From: Jiangella mangrovi
GTDB lineage: Bacteria; Actinomycetota; Actinomycetes; Jiangellales; Jiangellaceae
NCBI RefSeq assembly: GCF_014204975.1
Contig: NZ_JACHMM010000001.1
Span: forward strand, 4,588,001 to 4,652,000
Direction: 5' to 3'
DNA: 64,000 nt
The notes below the pieces were generated by a model that saw only the letters and a list, made by a program, of their open reading frames with translations, was not told where the DNA came from and searched no databases. Positions within the stretch are counted from its first letter, which is position 1. Each line of letters starts with the position of its first letter. Positions 55,849-64,000 of this stretch are shown here, piece after piece. The position numbers and the translations under genes are program-made.

Positions 55849-57474
55849 TCACCTGGGCGGGCCGGCTCCGCTGACGGGGCCGATCCGCTCGAGTGGTCGG
55901 GTGAAGGTGTGCCCGGTGGGGCTGGTCCATCGAGTGGTTCCGTCAGGTAGCCGGGTCACTCGCCAGCGCCCGCGGTGTTTGAGCAGGTGATGCGTCTCGC
56001 ACAGTGTGTGGCAGTTCGCGGCGCAGGTGGTCCCGCCGGCGGCGAACTCCTTGATGTGGTCGATGTCGCAGCCGCGGGCGGGACGGTGGCAGCCGGGCAT
56101 CCGGCAGGTCCGGTCGCGGGCGGTGATGAAGTCCGCGAGCGCCTTGGACGGCCGGTACCGGGTGCGGCCCATGTCGAGCAGGTGCCCGGTGCCCGGGTCG
56201 GTCTTCAACCACGTCCACACCCCTTCTTCGGCCAGGGTGCGCGCCACTTGGGCGGTGATGTGCCCGTACCCCTCGAGCTCACCCGGCTCATCACTCAACC
56301 CGACGAGGGACCCGAACGGGATGGTGACCTGCACGCTCACCGGCCGCGCCCGCCGCTTCGGTGCCCGGGTGCCCGTTGCACCGGTCGAGCCGGTGGTCGA
56401 GCCGGCAGACGTGGCACGGCCAGTGCCGGAGCCGGACGCAGCGGCCGTGGTCGAGCCGGCAGCCGCGGACTGACCAGCCGTGCCGGCGTGGTCGGGCGTG
56501 GTGGCGGCGGAATGGCCGAACATCGCGTGGCCGGTGGCGCCGTCGGCGCACGCCGTCAGGGCGGCCCAGCCGATCTCGGCGAGCGCGTCGGCGCGGCGCT
56601 GGTCCTTCGATCTGACCGGCCCGCCCGCCGCGATGTCGGCGCGCTTCAAGTCCGCGGCGGCGGCGTTCAGGGCGGTGTTCAGGGCGGCGGCGTCCTCGGC
56701 TGGCAACCGCGCCTCCAGGTGAGCCATCCCATCCGACGCCGGGGTCACCATGACATAGCGGGAGTCGCGGGCGACCTGATGGCGCTGCGCCGCCGACACC
56801 GGCGCGAGCTCGTGCAGCAACTGCCGGATCAGCTTCCGCAGCGCGACGGAGTCCAGCTGCGGCGCCCGCGGCAGTACGGCCGCCTCGACCCGCCGCCGCA
56901 CGTCCGGGTCCTGCCCGCCGAGCTCGTCCAGGATGGCGCGGACCCGCCGCCAGTCGATCAACCCGGCCCACCACGCCGCCCACGTGTCCGGGAAGTCACG
57001 CAGGAGTTGCACCGCGGGTCCGACCAGGCCCTCGGCCTGCTTGGCCGTCAGCTGACACCGCCCCGCCACCACCACCGCCGTGTTGGTGATGGGGTTGACC
57101 GACCGGTAGCCCGTCTCGGCCGGGCGCAGCTCGACCCGCGCCGCCAGCTCGGCCAACGCCTTCGCCCGACCGGCCTCGGCCCAGGCGACCTGCCGCTCCC
57201 ATGCGGCGACCTCCTCGACCACGTCGTACACATCCACCGTTGCCGACGATCGGCGTCGTTCCGGCAGACCGGCGAGCACACCAGCCAACTCCGCGCCCGG
57301 CGGCAGGTCCTCGACCCCGAACGGCAGCACTCCCGCCGCGGGCGCGGCCGCGTACGAGGCAGCCAACTCGTCCAGCAGGACGCGCGTGGCGTCGTCGCAC
57401 GGCTCCGCCCAGCAGTCAGCATCCGCAGGACCGAAGTCGGGCGGAGCCTCAGGCGGAGCGGCGAATTCGAACAT
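55849..57474 (-). CDS. DUF222-HNH endonuclease (13E12 type)
   Basis: A 541-residue protein. The DUF222 domain (about 60-330) ends in MAHLEARLPAEDAAALNTAL; a low-complexity Thr/Gly/Ala/Ser linker (about 350-385) follows; the C-terminal HNH domain is CRMPGCH...CDIDHIKEF...CHTLCETHHLLKH. These proteins are multicopy in actinobacteria (the M. tuberculosis 13E12 group) and spread horizontally. ATG 57474 is chosen over a frame start ten codons earlier. Inserted between ftsQ and ftsZ. Confidence 0.9.
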   Translation of the reverse strand: MFEFAAPPEAPPDFGPADADCWAEPCDDATRVLLDELAASYAAAPAAGVLPFGVEDLPPGAELAGVLAGLPERRRSSATVDVYDVVEEVAAWERQVAWAEAGRAKALAELAARVELRPAETGYRSVNPITNTAVVVAGRCQLTAKQAEGLVGPAVQLLRDFPDTWAAWWAGLIDWRRVRAILDELGGQDPDVRRRVEAAVLPRAPQLDSVALRKLIRQLLHELAPVSAAQRHQVARDSRYVMVTPASDGMAHLEARLPAEDAAALNTALNAAAADLKRADIAAGGPVRSKDQRRADALAEIGWAALTACADGATGHAMFGHSAATTPDHAGTAGQSAAAGSTTAAASGSGTGRATSAGSTTGSTGATGTRAPKRRARPVSVQVTIPFGSLVGLSDEPGELEGYGHITAQVARTLAEEGVWTWLKTDPGTGHLLDMGRTRYRPSKALADFITARDRTCRMPGCHRPARGCDIDHIKEFAAGGTTCAANCHTLCETHHLLKHRGRWRVTRLPDGTTRWTSPTGHTFTRPLERIGPVSGAGPPR

Positions 57475-57620
57475 GTACGTGAACTTATCCGCACCCACCG
57501 ACAAGGTCGGTTCGACGCCGAGGACGGGCGGTCATCCACAGGAAGAATTGGTGGGCGCGGTTGTCCACATTTCCGGATTTCGCGGTGGCGCGGCGCTCGC
57601 CGATCTGGCGAGATGGAGGC

Positions 57621-57941
57621 ATGACGAACCTTCAGATCACCCCCACCGAGGCGCCGGCTCGCGGCGCCTTCAACGACGAGATCGCGCGGCTCATCCGCGA
57701 GCGGGTCCTGTCCGACCTCGCGAAGCGCCACGCCCGGCGGCTGCGCAACCGTGAGGTCCGCGACGACCGCGCCCGGCGGCGCGGGCACGCGAAGGCGGCA
57801 CTACACGCCGAGAAGCTCGCCGCGCGCGCCCAGCAGACCTGCCGATGCGCACAGCCGCGACCACCGGCCCTGCTCGCGCGAGATCCCGGCGGCGGAACCG
57901 GCGTCCTCACCCTCTGCCCCGTGTGCGGCCGCGGGACGTAG
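57621..57941 (+). CDS. Small basic hypothetical protein with C-terminal Cys pairs
   Basis: A 106-residue protein: ATG 57621 follows GGAG. Helical and Arg-rich (IARLIRERVLSDLAKRHARRLRNRE), then CRC and, 20-odd residues on, CPVC, which could form a small zinc ribbon. It is divergent from the HNH gene, a common companion pattern, and convergent with ftsQ. No family recognised. Confidence 0.65.
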   Translation: MTNLQITPTEAPARGAFNDEIARLIRERVLSDLAKRHARRLRNREVRDDRARRRGHAKAALHAEKLAARAQQTCRCAQPRPPALLARDPGGGTGVLTLCPVCGRGT

Positions 57942-57981
57942 GGCGCCACAGGGCGACGCCCACGGGCGCGCCGCCTGGCGG

Positions 57982-58734
57982 TTACGGGTCGACGGCCGGG
58001 TGGTCGGGCGCCGTGACGTCGTAAGCGGACGGCGGCTCGTCCTGGGCGGCGATCAGCGCGAGCAGGACCTCGGCCTTGCGATCGAGGTCGTCGGCGGTGC
58101 CCCAGCGGACGGTGGCGCCGTCAGCGAGGCCGAGCCTGACGTCGGCCTCGGAGCGCGCCTCGACGGTCTCGACCAGCTCGTACAGCGACGACGGCAGCCC
58201 GGTCAGGACGGTGACGCCGGCGGCGCGGACAGCCTCGTCGACCTCGGAGGAGTCGTCGCCTCCGGGTGCGGTGAGCACGGGCAGCCCGTCCGGGCGGGCG
58301 TCCGCGGCGCCGAACAGGGCGCCGGTCTCGTCGACGTTCCACCACGACCCGTCGGCCGATACGGCGGCCACCGGCTCGCGCGGCGTGACCTCGATGGTCA
58401 GCGTCGTCGGCCAGGAGCGGGTGACGTCGACGGCGGCCGCCTCGGGCAGCTCGGCGACCCGATCGCGGATGGCGTCGGTGTCGACCCGCGCCAGCGGCGT
58501 GCCCATGGGCACCTCGGCCAGCGACAGCACCTCGTCCGACTGCGACGACGGCACGCCCTCGACCGACACGGACTTCACGGAGAGCACACTCGACCAGCCC
58601 ACCAGCCACGCCAGCGCGGACACCGCACCCACGCCGACCAGCACGAGCAGCACGCCGAGCAGGCGCCGCAGCCGCTGCCGCCGCGCCCTGGCCGCGAAGA
58701 GCTGGGCGCTGGGCGACCGCGACGCGACGCTCAT
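57982..58734 (-). CDS. ftsQ: Cell-division protein FtsQ
   Basis: A 250-residue bitopic protein: basic cytoplasmic N-terminus, one membrane helix (about 27-47), then a POTRA domain (SVKSVSVEGVPSSQSDEVLSLAEVPMG) and the beta domain with WPTTLTIEVTPREPVAAV. Its ATG overlaps the murC stop (ATGA). It closes the murD-side cluster. Confidence 0.95.
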   Translation of the reverse strand: MSVASRSPSAQLFAARARRQRLRRLLGVLLVLVGVGAVSALAWLVGWSSVLSVKSVSVEGVPSSQSDEVLSLAEVPMGTPLARVDTDAIRDRVAELPEAAAVDVTRSWPTTLTIEVTPREPVAAVSADGSWWNVDETGALFGAADARPDGLPVLTAPGGDDSSEVDEAVRAAGVTVLTGLPSSLYELVETVEARSEADVRLGLADGATVRWGTADDLDRKAEVLLALIAAQDEPPSAYDVTAPDHPAVDP

Positions 58735-60143
58735 CGCGACCTGGCCGCCAGCACGTCCAGCACCTCGGGACCGATGAGCGTGACGTCGCCGGCGCCGACG
58801 GTCAGCAGGATGTCGCCGGGCTCGGCACGCGACGCCGCCAACTCCGGCACGGCCGACCACGACTGCTCGAACACCACCTGCGACGGCGGCAGCGGCACGT
58901 TCGCGGCCACCAGCGCGCCGGTGACACCGGGCTCGGGGTCCTCGCGGGCGGCGTAGACGTCCATGACGATGACCTCGTCGGCCGCGCCCAGGGCGACGCC
59001 GAACTCCTCGGCGAAGATGCGGGTGCGGCTGAACAGGTGCGGCTGGAACACGACGATCACGCGGCCGGGTCCGGCGACCCCGCGGGCGGCGGCCAGGGCG
59101 GCGGCGACCTCGGTGGGGTGGTGCGAGTACTCGTCGTACACGCGGACGCCGCCGGCCACGCCCTTGAGCTCGAACCGGCGCCGGGTGCCGGTGTAGCCCG
59201 CCAGGCCATCGAGCACGTCGCCGGCCGCGAAGCCCATGCCGAGCGCGGCGGTGAAGGCGCCGGCGGCGTTGAGCGCGTTGTGCCGGCCGGGCAACTGAAG
59301 CTGGATCCGCTCCTGCCGGCGGCCGCGCGCGACCAGCTCGAACGAGGCGCCCGGGCCGGCGATGTCGAGCGCGGTCACGCGGACGTCGGAGCCGCGCGAC
59401 TCGCCGAACGTGTGCACCACGACCCCGCGCGCGGCCGCCCGCTCCCCCAGCGCACGCGAGCCGGGGTCGTCGGCGCAGACGACGAGGAAGCCGGTGACGC
59501 AGTCGACGAACGCGTCGAAGGCGGCGACGTAGGCCTCGGCGGTGCCGTAGAAGTCGAGGTGGTCGGCCTCGACGTTGGTGACGATGGCGACCTCGGGGTC
59601 GTAGGCGAGGAACGACGCGTCGCTCTCGTCGGCCTCGGCGACGAAGATGTCGCCGCTGCCGTCGTGGGCGTTGGCGCCGGACTCGTTGAGGTTGCCGCCG
59701 ATGGCGAACGACGGGTCGGCGCCGCAGTGCTGCAGGGCGACGGTGGTCATCGACGTCGTGGTGGTCTTGCCGTGGGTGCCGGCGACGGCGATCGCGCGCC
59801 GCCCGGCCATGACGGAGGCCAGCGCGGCGGCCCGGGGCAGGATCTGCACCCCACGCGCACGCGCCTCGACGACCTCGGGGTTGTTCTCCCGGATCGCGGT
59901 CGAGACGACGACGGTCTCGGCCAGTCCGACGTTCGCGGCGTCGTGGCCGACGTGCACCTCGGCTCCGAGCGCGCGCAGGCCGGCGAGGCCGCCGGAGTCC
60001 TTGGCGTCGCTGCCGGACACCGGGACGCCGCGGGCGAGCAGGATGCGGGCGATGCCGCTCATGCCGGCACCGCCGATGCCGACGAAGTGGACCCGGCCCA
60101 GCTTCTCCGCGGGCACGGTCCGCTCCGGTGGCGAGACGATCAC
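58731..60143 (-). CDS. murC: UDP-N-acetylmuramate--L-alanine ligase
   Basis: Adds the first amino acid to the peptidoglycan stem. 470 residues: HFVGIGGAGMSGIARIL, the ATP loop VAGTHGKTTTTSM, FLAYDPEVAIVTNVEADHLDFYG and DEYSHHPTEV. GTG 60143 follows GGAGGTTG by seven bases and starts 4 bp after murG. Confidence 0.97.
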   Translation of the reverse strand: MIVSPPERTVPAEKLGRVHFVGIGGAGMSGIARILLARGVPVSGSDAKDSGGLAGLRALGAEVHVGHDAANVGLAETVVVSTAIRENNPEVVEARARGVQILPRAAALASVMAGRRAIAVAGTHGKTTTTSMTTVALQHCGADPSFAIGGNLNESGANAHDGSGDIFVAEADESDASFLAYDPEVAIVTNVEADHLDFYGTAEAYVAAFDAFVDCVTGFLVVCADDPGSRALGERAAARGVVVHTFGESRGSDVRVTALDIAGPGASFELVARGRRQERIQLQLPGRHNALNAAGAFTAALGMGFAAGDVLDGLAGYTGTRRRFELKGVAGGVRVYDEYSHHPTEVAAALAAARGVAGPGRVIVVFQPHLFSRTRIFAEEFGVALGAADEVIVMDVYAAREDPEPGVTGALVAANVPLPPSQVVFEQSWSAVPELAASRAEPGDILLTVGAGDVTLIGPEVLDVLAARSR

Positions 60144-60147
60144 GTGG

Positions 60148-61239
60148 TCAACCTCCGACGCTCTTCTGTGCGGCCGCGCGCCGGACCATGTCCACCAGAC
60201 GATCGTCGGCGTCGCGACGACCGAGAGTAACCGCTGCGGCACCCATCGCGTCCAATCGAGCCTGGTCACCCAGGAGCGGAGCCGCCTCGGCGATGAGCCG
60301 CAACGGCGTCAGCTCGCCGTCCGCGACCAGCACCCCGCCGCCCGCGGTGACGGTCGGCAGGGCGTTGAAGCGCTGCTCACCGTTGCCGTGCGGAAGGGGG
60401 ACGTAGACGGCGGGCAGCCCGACGGCGGACAGCTCGGCGCAGGTGATGGCTCCGGCCCGGCAGACGGCGAGGTCGGCGGCGGCGTAGGCGAGGTCCATGC
60501 GGTCGACGTAGGGCACGGGGACGTACCCGGGGCGGGTCGCGGCCGCCGCGGCCTCGGCGTTCGCCGGCCCGACGGCGTGCAGCACCTGGAAGTCGGCCTC
60601 GAGCAGCTGGTCCAGCGACCCGGCGACCGCGTCGTTGATGCGCCGCGCACCCTGGCTGCCGCCGAAGACGAGCAGCGTGGGCAAGTCGGGGTCGAGGCCG
60701 AAGAAGGCACGGGCCTCGGCCCGCGACGCGGCACGGTCCAGCAGGGCGATCGAGCGGCGCAGCGGGATGCCGACGTGCTGGGCGTGCGGCAGCTCGATGG
60801 CCGGTGTCGCGACGCCGACGAACGTCGTGAAGCGGGCGCCGACGCGGTTGGCCAGGCCCGGCTTGGCGTTCGCCTCGTGCACGACGATCGGCACGCCGGC
60901 CCGGCGCGCGGCCAGGTACGCCGGCAGCGCGACGTAGCCGCCGAAGCCGACCAGCACCTCGGCCTGCTTCGCGCGGAGCAGGTCGGTGGTCTGGCGGACG
61001 GCGGTGCGCACCCGCATCGGCAGCCGGAGCAGGTCCGGCGAGGGCCGGCGCGGCAGCGGGACGGGCGGGATCAGCGCCAGCTCGTAGCCGCGCTCCGGGA
61101 CCAGGCGGGTCTCGAGCCCGCGCTCGGTGCCGAGCAGCGTGACCTGCGCGCCGGGGTCGGCGCGGAGCACGGCATCGGCGGTCGCGAGGGCAGGCTCGAT
61201 GTGCCCGGCGGTCCCGCCGCCGGCCAGGACGACCTTCAC
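60148..61239 (-). CDS. murG: Lipid II synthase MurG
   Basis: Transfers GlcNAc to lipid I. 363 residues: [44 protein letters not shown] and [16 protein letters not shown] 61239 has GGGGAGG eight bases upstream. Confidence 0.97.
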   Translation of the reverse strand: MKVVLAGGGTAGHIEPALATADAVLRADPGAQVTLLGTERGLETRLVPERGYELALIPPVPLPRRPSPDLLRLPMRVRTAVRQTTDLLRAKQAEVLVGFGGYVALPAYLAARRAGVPIVVHEANAKPGLANRVGARFTTFVGVATPAIELPHAQHVGIPLRRSIALLDRAASRAEARAFFGLDPDLPTLLVFGGSQGARRINDAVAGSLDQLLEADFQVLHAVGPANAEAAAAATRPGYVPVPYVDRMDLAYAAADLAVCRAGAITCAELSAVGLPAVYVPLPHGNGEQRFNALPTVTAGGGVLVADGELTPLRLIAEAAPLLGDQARLDAMGAAAVTLGRRDADDRLVDMVRRAAAQKSVGG

Positions 61240-61294
61240 GCGACGATCCTCCCCGGGCACGGCGCGTCCGACACGCTCGGACGCATGAGAGTGC

Positions 61295-62545
61295 TCACCC
61301 GCGGATCCTCCTCGACTGGCGACGCTCGCGTCGCGCCTGCTTGCGGGCCGCCAGCGCCTCGCGGGCGCCCGGCTCCTCCTTGGCCAGTGCCATCAGGATG
61401 CCGACGGCGACGATGGCGACGACCATGGAAGCGCCACCGTACGACACCAGCGGCAGCGGCACGCCGATGACCGGGAACACGACCAGGACACTGCCCAGAT
61501 TGATGATCGCCTGGACGATCAGCCAGCCCGTGATGCCGGCCGCCGCCAGCCGGGTGAAGGTGTCGGTGGTGCGCATGGCGATGCGGATGCCGGCGAACCC
61601 GAGCAGGAAGAACAGCCCGAGCACCATGAGGGCGCCGGGCAGCCCCAGCTCCTCGCCGAGGATGGAGAAGATGAAGTCGGTGTGGGCCTCGGGCAGCTGG
61701 CCCCACTTGAGCCGGCTCGCCCCCAGCCCGCTCCCCCACCAGCCGCCGGTCGCGAACGCGTAGATCGAGTTGGCCGCCTGGTACCCGGTGCCGGAGAAGT
61801 CGGAGAACGGGTCGAGGAAGCTGACGACGCGCGACATGCGGTTCTCCGACGCCGTCACGAAGTACGCGCCCACCACACCCACCACACCGAGCGCCAGCCC
61901 GAACAGCCACGTCGGCACGCCCACGACCCACAGCAGCGTCAGCACGATCGCCATGAGCACGAGCGCCGTGCCGAGGTCGTGCTGGCCGATCGTCAGCGCG
62001 ACCACGGCGCCCGACACCGGTACGAACGGGATCATCAGGTGCTTCCACTGCGTCAGCAGCCGGCCCTTCATGGCGAAGACGCCGGCGCCCCAGATGATCA
62101 GCGCCAGCTTGGCCGGCTCGGACGGCTGGATGAGGAACGGCCCGCCGAAGTCCAGCCAGTTCGTGTTGCCACCGCGGGTGACGCCGAGCCCGGGCACGAA
62201 CGTCAGCGCCAGCAGCATGGCCGCCACCACGAGCATGGGCAGCCCGAAGCGCCGGAGCAGCCGGGCCGGCATCCGCGACGCCACCCAGGCCAGCGGCAGC
62301 GCGACCACGACCCAGGCGACCTGCCGGGCGAAGAAGTAGTACGGGTAGCCGAACTGCAGCCGCGACGTCACGCTGGACGCCGAGAACACCATGATCAGGC
62401 CGAGGACCAGCAGCAACCCGGCCGAGCCGAGCACGAGGTAGTACGACGCCAGCGGCCGCTGCAGCAGCCGGCGCAGCGACTCGGACGCCGCTGTCCGCAT
62501 CGGCCGCTCGGAAGCGGCCGGCGCCTCCTGATCAACCGTGCTCAC
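61295..62545 (-). CDS. ftsW: Septal peptidoglycan glycosyltransferase FtsW
   Basis: A 416-residue SEDS protein with about ten membrane helices. Motifs: [49 protein letters not shown] and [15 protein letters not shown] (SEDS Asp). The GTG overlaps murD by 14 bp. Confidence 0.95.
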   Translation of the reverse strand: MSTVDQEAPAASERPMRTAASESLRRLLQRPLASYYLVLGSAGLLLVLGLIMVFSASSVTSRLQFGYPYYFFARQVAWVVVALPLAWVASRMPARLLRRFGLPMLVVAAMLLALTFVPGLGVTRGGNTNWLDFGGPFLIQPSEPAKLALIIWGAGVFAMKGRLLTQWKHLMIPFVPVSGAVVALTIGQHDLGTALVLMAIVLTLLWVVGVPTWLFGLALGVVGVVGAYFVTASENRMSRVVSFLDPFSDFSGTGYQAANSIYAFATGGWWGSGLGASRLKWGQLPEAHTDFIFSILGEELGLPGALMVLGLFFLLGFAGIRIAMRTTDTFTRLAAAGITGWLIVQAIINLGSVLVVFPVIGVPLPLVSYGGASMVVAIVAVGILMALAKEEPGAREALAARKQARRERRQSRRIRG

Positions 62546-63995
62546 GGCGCCGCACGGCAGCGGCGAACGCGTCGCCACGGGCCGCGTAGTTGGCGAACAT
62601 GTCCATGGACGCGCACGCCGGCGCCAGCAGCACGGTGTCGCCCGGGCGGGCGAGCCCGGCGGCGGCGGCCACGATGCGGTCCATGGCCTCATTGTCGGTG
62701 TCCGGAACCTCGACAACCGGTACATCCGGTGCGTGTCGTGCGAGCGCTTCGGCGATGACGGCACGGTCGGCGCCCACTAGCACGACCCCCCGCAGCCGCT
62801 CCCGCACCCCCTCGACCAGCTCGGAGAACGACGCCCCCTTCGCCAGCCCGCCCGCGATCCAGACCACCGAGTCGAACGCCGCGAGCGACGCCGCCGCCGC
62901 GTGCGGGTTGGTCGCCTTGGAGTCGTCGACGTACGTGACATCGTCGACGGTCGCCACAGTCGCGATCCGGTGCGCGTCCGGCACGAACCCGCGCAGCCCG
63001 TCGCGCACGGCCACGGCCGGCACCCCGATGGACCGGGCCAGCGCCGCGGCGGCCAGGGCGTTCGCGATGTTGTGCGGCGCCGCCGGCTCGACGTCGCCGA
63101 CCGCGGCCAGCTCCGCCGCCGACGTCTGCCGCTCGGCGATGAACGCCCGGTCGACCAGGTACTCGTCGACCACGCCGACCATGCCGACCGCCGGGATGCC
63201 CAGCGTGAACCCGATGGCCCGGGCGCCCTCGCGGACGTCCGCGTCGCGCACCATCTGCTCGGTGACGGGGTCGGCGACGTTGTAGACGCACGCGGTCTCG
63301 ACGCCGGCGTAGATGCGCGCCTTGTCGGCGGCGTAGGCGTCCATGGAGCCGTGCCAGTCGACGTGGTCGGGCGCGACGTTCAGCACCGCCGCCGACCGCG
63401 CGGCCATCGAGTACGTCCAGTGCAGCTGGTAGCTCGACAGCTCGACGGCGATGACGTCGTGGCCGCCGGGGTCCATGACGGCGGACACGATCGGGTCGCC
63501 GACGTTCCCGGCCGCGACGGCGCGCAGCCCGGAGGCGCGCAGCATCGACGTCAGCATCCGCACCGTCGTCGTCTTGCCGTTCGTGCCGGTGAGGACCAGC
63601 CAGGGCGTTGCGGGGTCGCGGATGCGCCAGGCCAGCTCGACCTCGCCCCAGATCGGGATCCCGGCGGCGGCCGCCTGCGCCAGCAGCGGCGACGACGGCT
63701 TCCACCCCGGCGACGTCACGACCAGCTGCGTCCCCGCCGGCAGGACAGCCGTCGACCCGGGACCGAGTTCCACGCGAGCCTCGAGGATGCGCAGGATCGT
63801 CGCCCGCTCCTGCTCGGCCGGACCGTCGCGGTCCTCCAGCACCGTCACCCGCGCGCCCAGCTGGATCAGCGTGTCGGCGGCCGCGTACCCGGACACGCCG
63901 AACCCGGCGACCGTGACCTGCAGCGCCGACCACGGACTGTCGCGGCGAGCATCAGCCAGCCACGAGACCGCACCGCTCACGCCGTCGCCACCCAT
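62532..63995 (-). CDS. murD: UDP-N-acetylmuramoylalanine--D-glutamate ligase
   Basis: Adds D-Glu to the stem peptide. About 487 residues: VTVAGFGVSGYAAADTLIQLG, the ATP loop LTGTNGKTTTVRML, NVAPDHVDWHGSMDAYAADK and YVDDSKATNPHAA. The start is uncertain because the window ends 5 bases upstream; ATG 63995 and GTG 63980 are both possible, and mraY/murF would be expected beyond. Confidence 0.94.
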   Translation of the reverse strand: MGGDGVSGAVSWLADARRDSPWSALQVTVAGFGVSGYAAADTLIQLGARVTVLEDRDGPAEQERATILRILEARVELGPGSTAVLPAGTQLVVTSPGWKPSSPLLAQAAAAGIPIWGEVELAWRIRDPATPWLVLTGTNGKTTTVRMLTSMLRASGLRAVAAGNVGDPIVSAVMDPGGHDVIAVELSSYQLHWTYSMAARSAAVLNVAPDHVDWHGSMDAYAADKARIYAGVETACVYNVADPVTEQMVRDADVREGARAIGFTLGIPAVGMVGVVDEYLVDRAFIAERQTSAAELAAVGDVEPAAPHNIANALAAAALARSIGVPAVAVRDGLRGFVPDAHRIATVATVDDVTYVDDSKATNPHAAAASLAAFDSVVWIAGGLAKGASFSELVEGVRERLRGVVLVGADRAVIAEALARHAPDVPVVEVPDTDNEAMDRIVAAAAGLARPGDTVLLAPACASMDMFANYAARGDAFAAAVRRREHG

Positions 63996-64000
63996 TCCGC

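Noticed and set aside
1-64000. tRNA, rRNA, CRISPR arrays, transposases, phage genes
   Set aside because: None seen: no cloverleaf with a T-loop motif, no regularly spaced repeats apart from the 11-bp array, and no recombinase motifs.

Overview
The window is a GC-rich actinobacterial chromosome segment with no rRNA, tRNA, CRISPR array, prophage or transposase. Evidence for an actinomycete: a Wag31/DivIVA, SepF and FtsZ division cluster; a dual-purpose PriA (HisA/TrpF) with no separate trpF; HGxxPAAW and Trp-associated small membrane proteins in the trp operon; a T-box leader of the translational type before ileS; a large SARP-AAA regulator; many GTG starts and 4-bp stop/start overlaps. A Jiangella-like organism is my guess, not a demonstrated placement.

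Layout, left to right. (1) 52-23961: his and trp genes, all on the minus strand, in the order expected of an ancestral supraoperon (transcribed right to left): hisD-hisC-hisB / hisH-methyltransferase-priA-hisF / hisI-trpE-Trp membrane protein-HGxxPAAW-orphan winged helix-trpC / trpB-trpA-DsbA-like. Unrelated DNA interrupts the series four times: a Tat protein/GMC oxidoreductase pair between trpC and trpB; two lipoproteins, a heterodimeric ABC exporter and a frameshifted LPDTG surface protein between hisI and hisF; an alpha/beta hydrolase between hisH and hisB; and a methyltransferase inside hisH-priA. (2) 24146-35020: accessory genes: a DUF3800-like protein, GNAT, YdcF-like, TetR and VOC proteins; an IclR-eda-kdgK operon for 2-keto-3-deoxygluconate; a CE7 acetyl esterase divergent from a three-domain GH95 glycosidase; and YbaK. 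(3) 35072-39886: a membrane protein, dnaE and a chorismate mutase. (4) 40363-45083: a SARP-AAA regulator divergent from a BBE-type FAD oxidoreductase, with a tandem 11-bp repeat array between them. (5) 45076-50715: rluD, lspA, a DksA-like protein, DUF167, and T-box-controlled ileS. (6) 50773-63995: division and wall cluster murD-ftsW-murG-murC-ftsQ / ftsZ-pgeF-sepF-yggT-divIVA, split between ftsQ and ftsZ by four non-division genes, and lacking yggS between pgeF and sepF.

Functionally, the window joins chorismate use (TrpE to Trp; chorismate mutase to Phe/Tyr), histidine synthesis, septation and peptidoglycan precursor synthesis, DNA replication and isoleucyl-tRNA charging. The most unusual non-coding signals are long palindromes sharing a TGATCATGGAGAA / TGATGATCAT core at three gene 3' ends (5.74, 15.06-15.16 and 40.28 kb), and the 11-bp repeat array at 43.6 kb. 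Bases 1-51 lie past the stop of the first gene and hold nothing I can assign.
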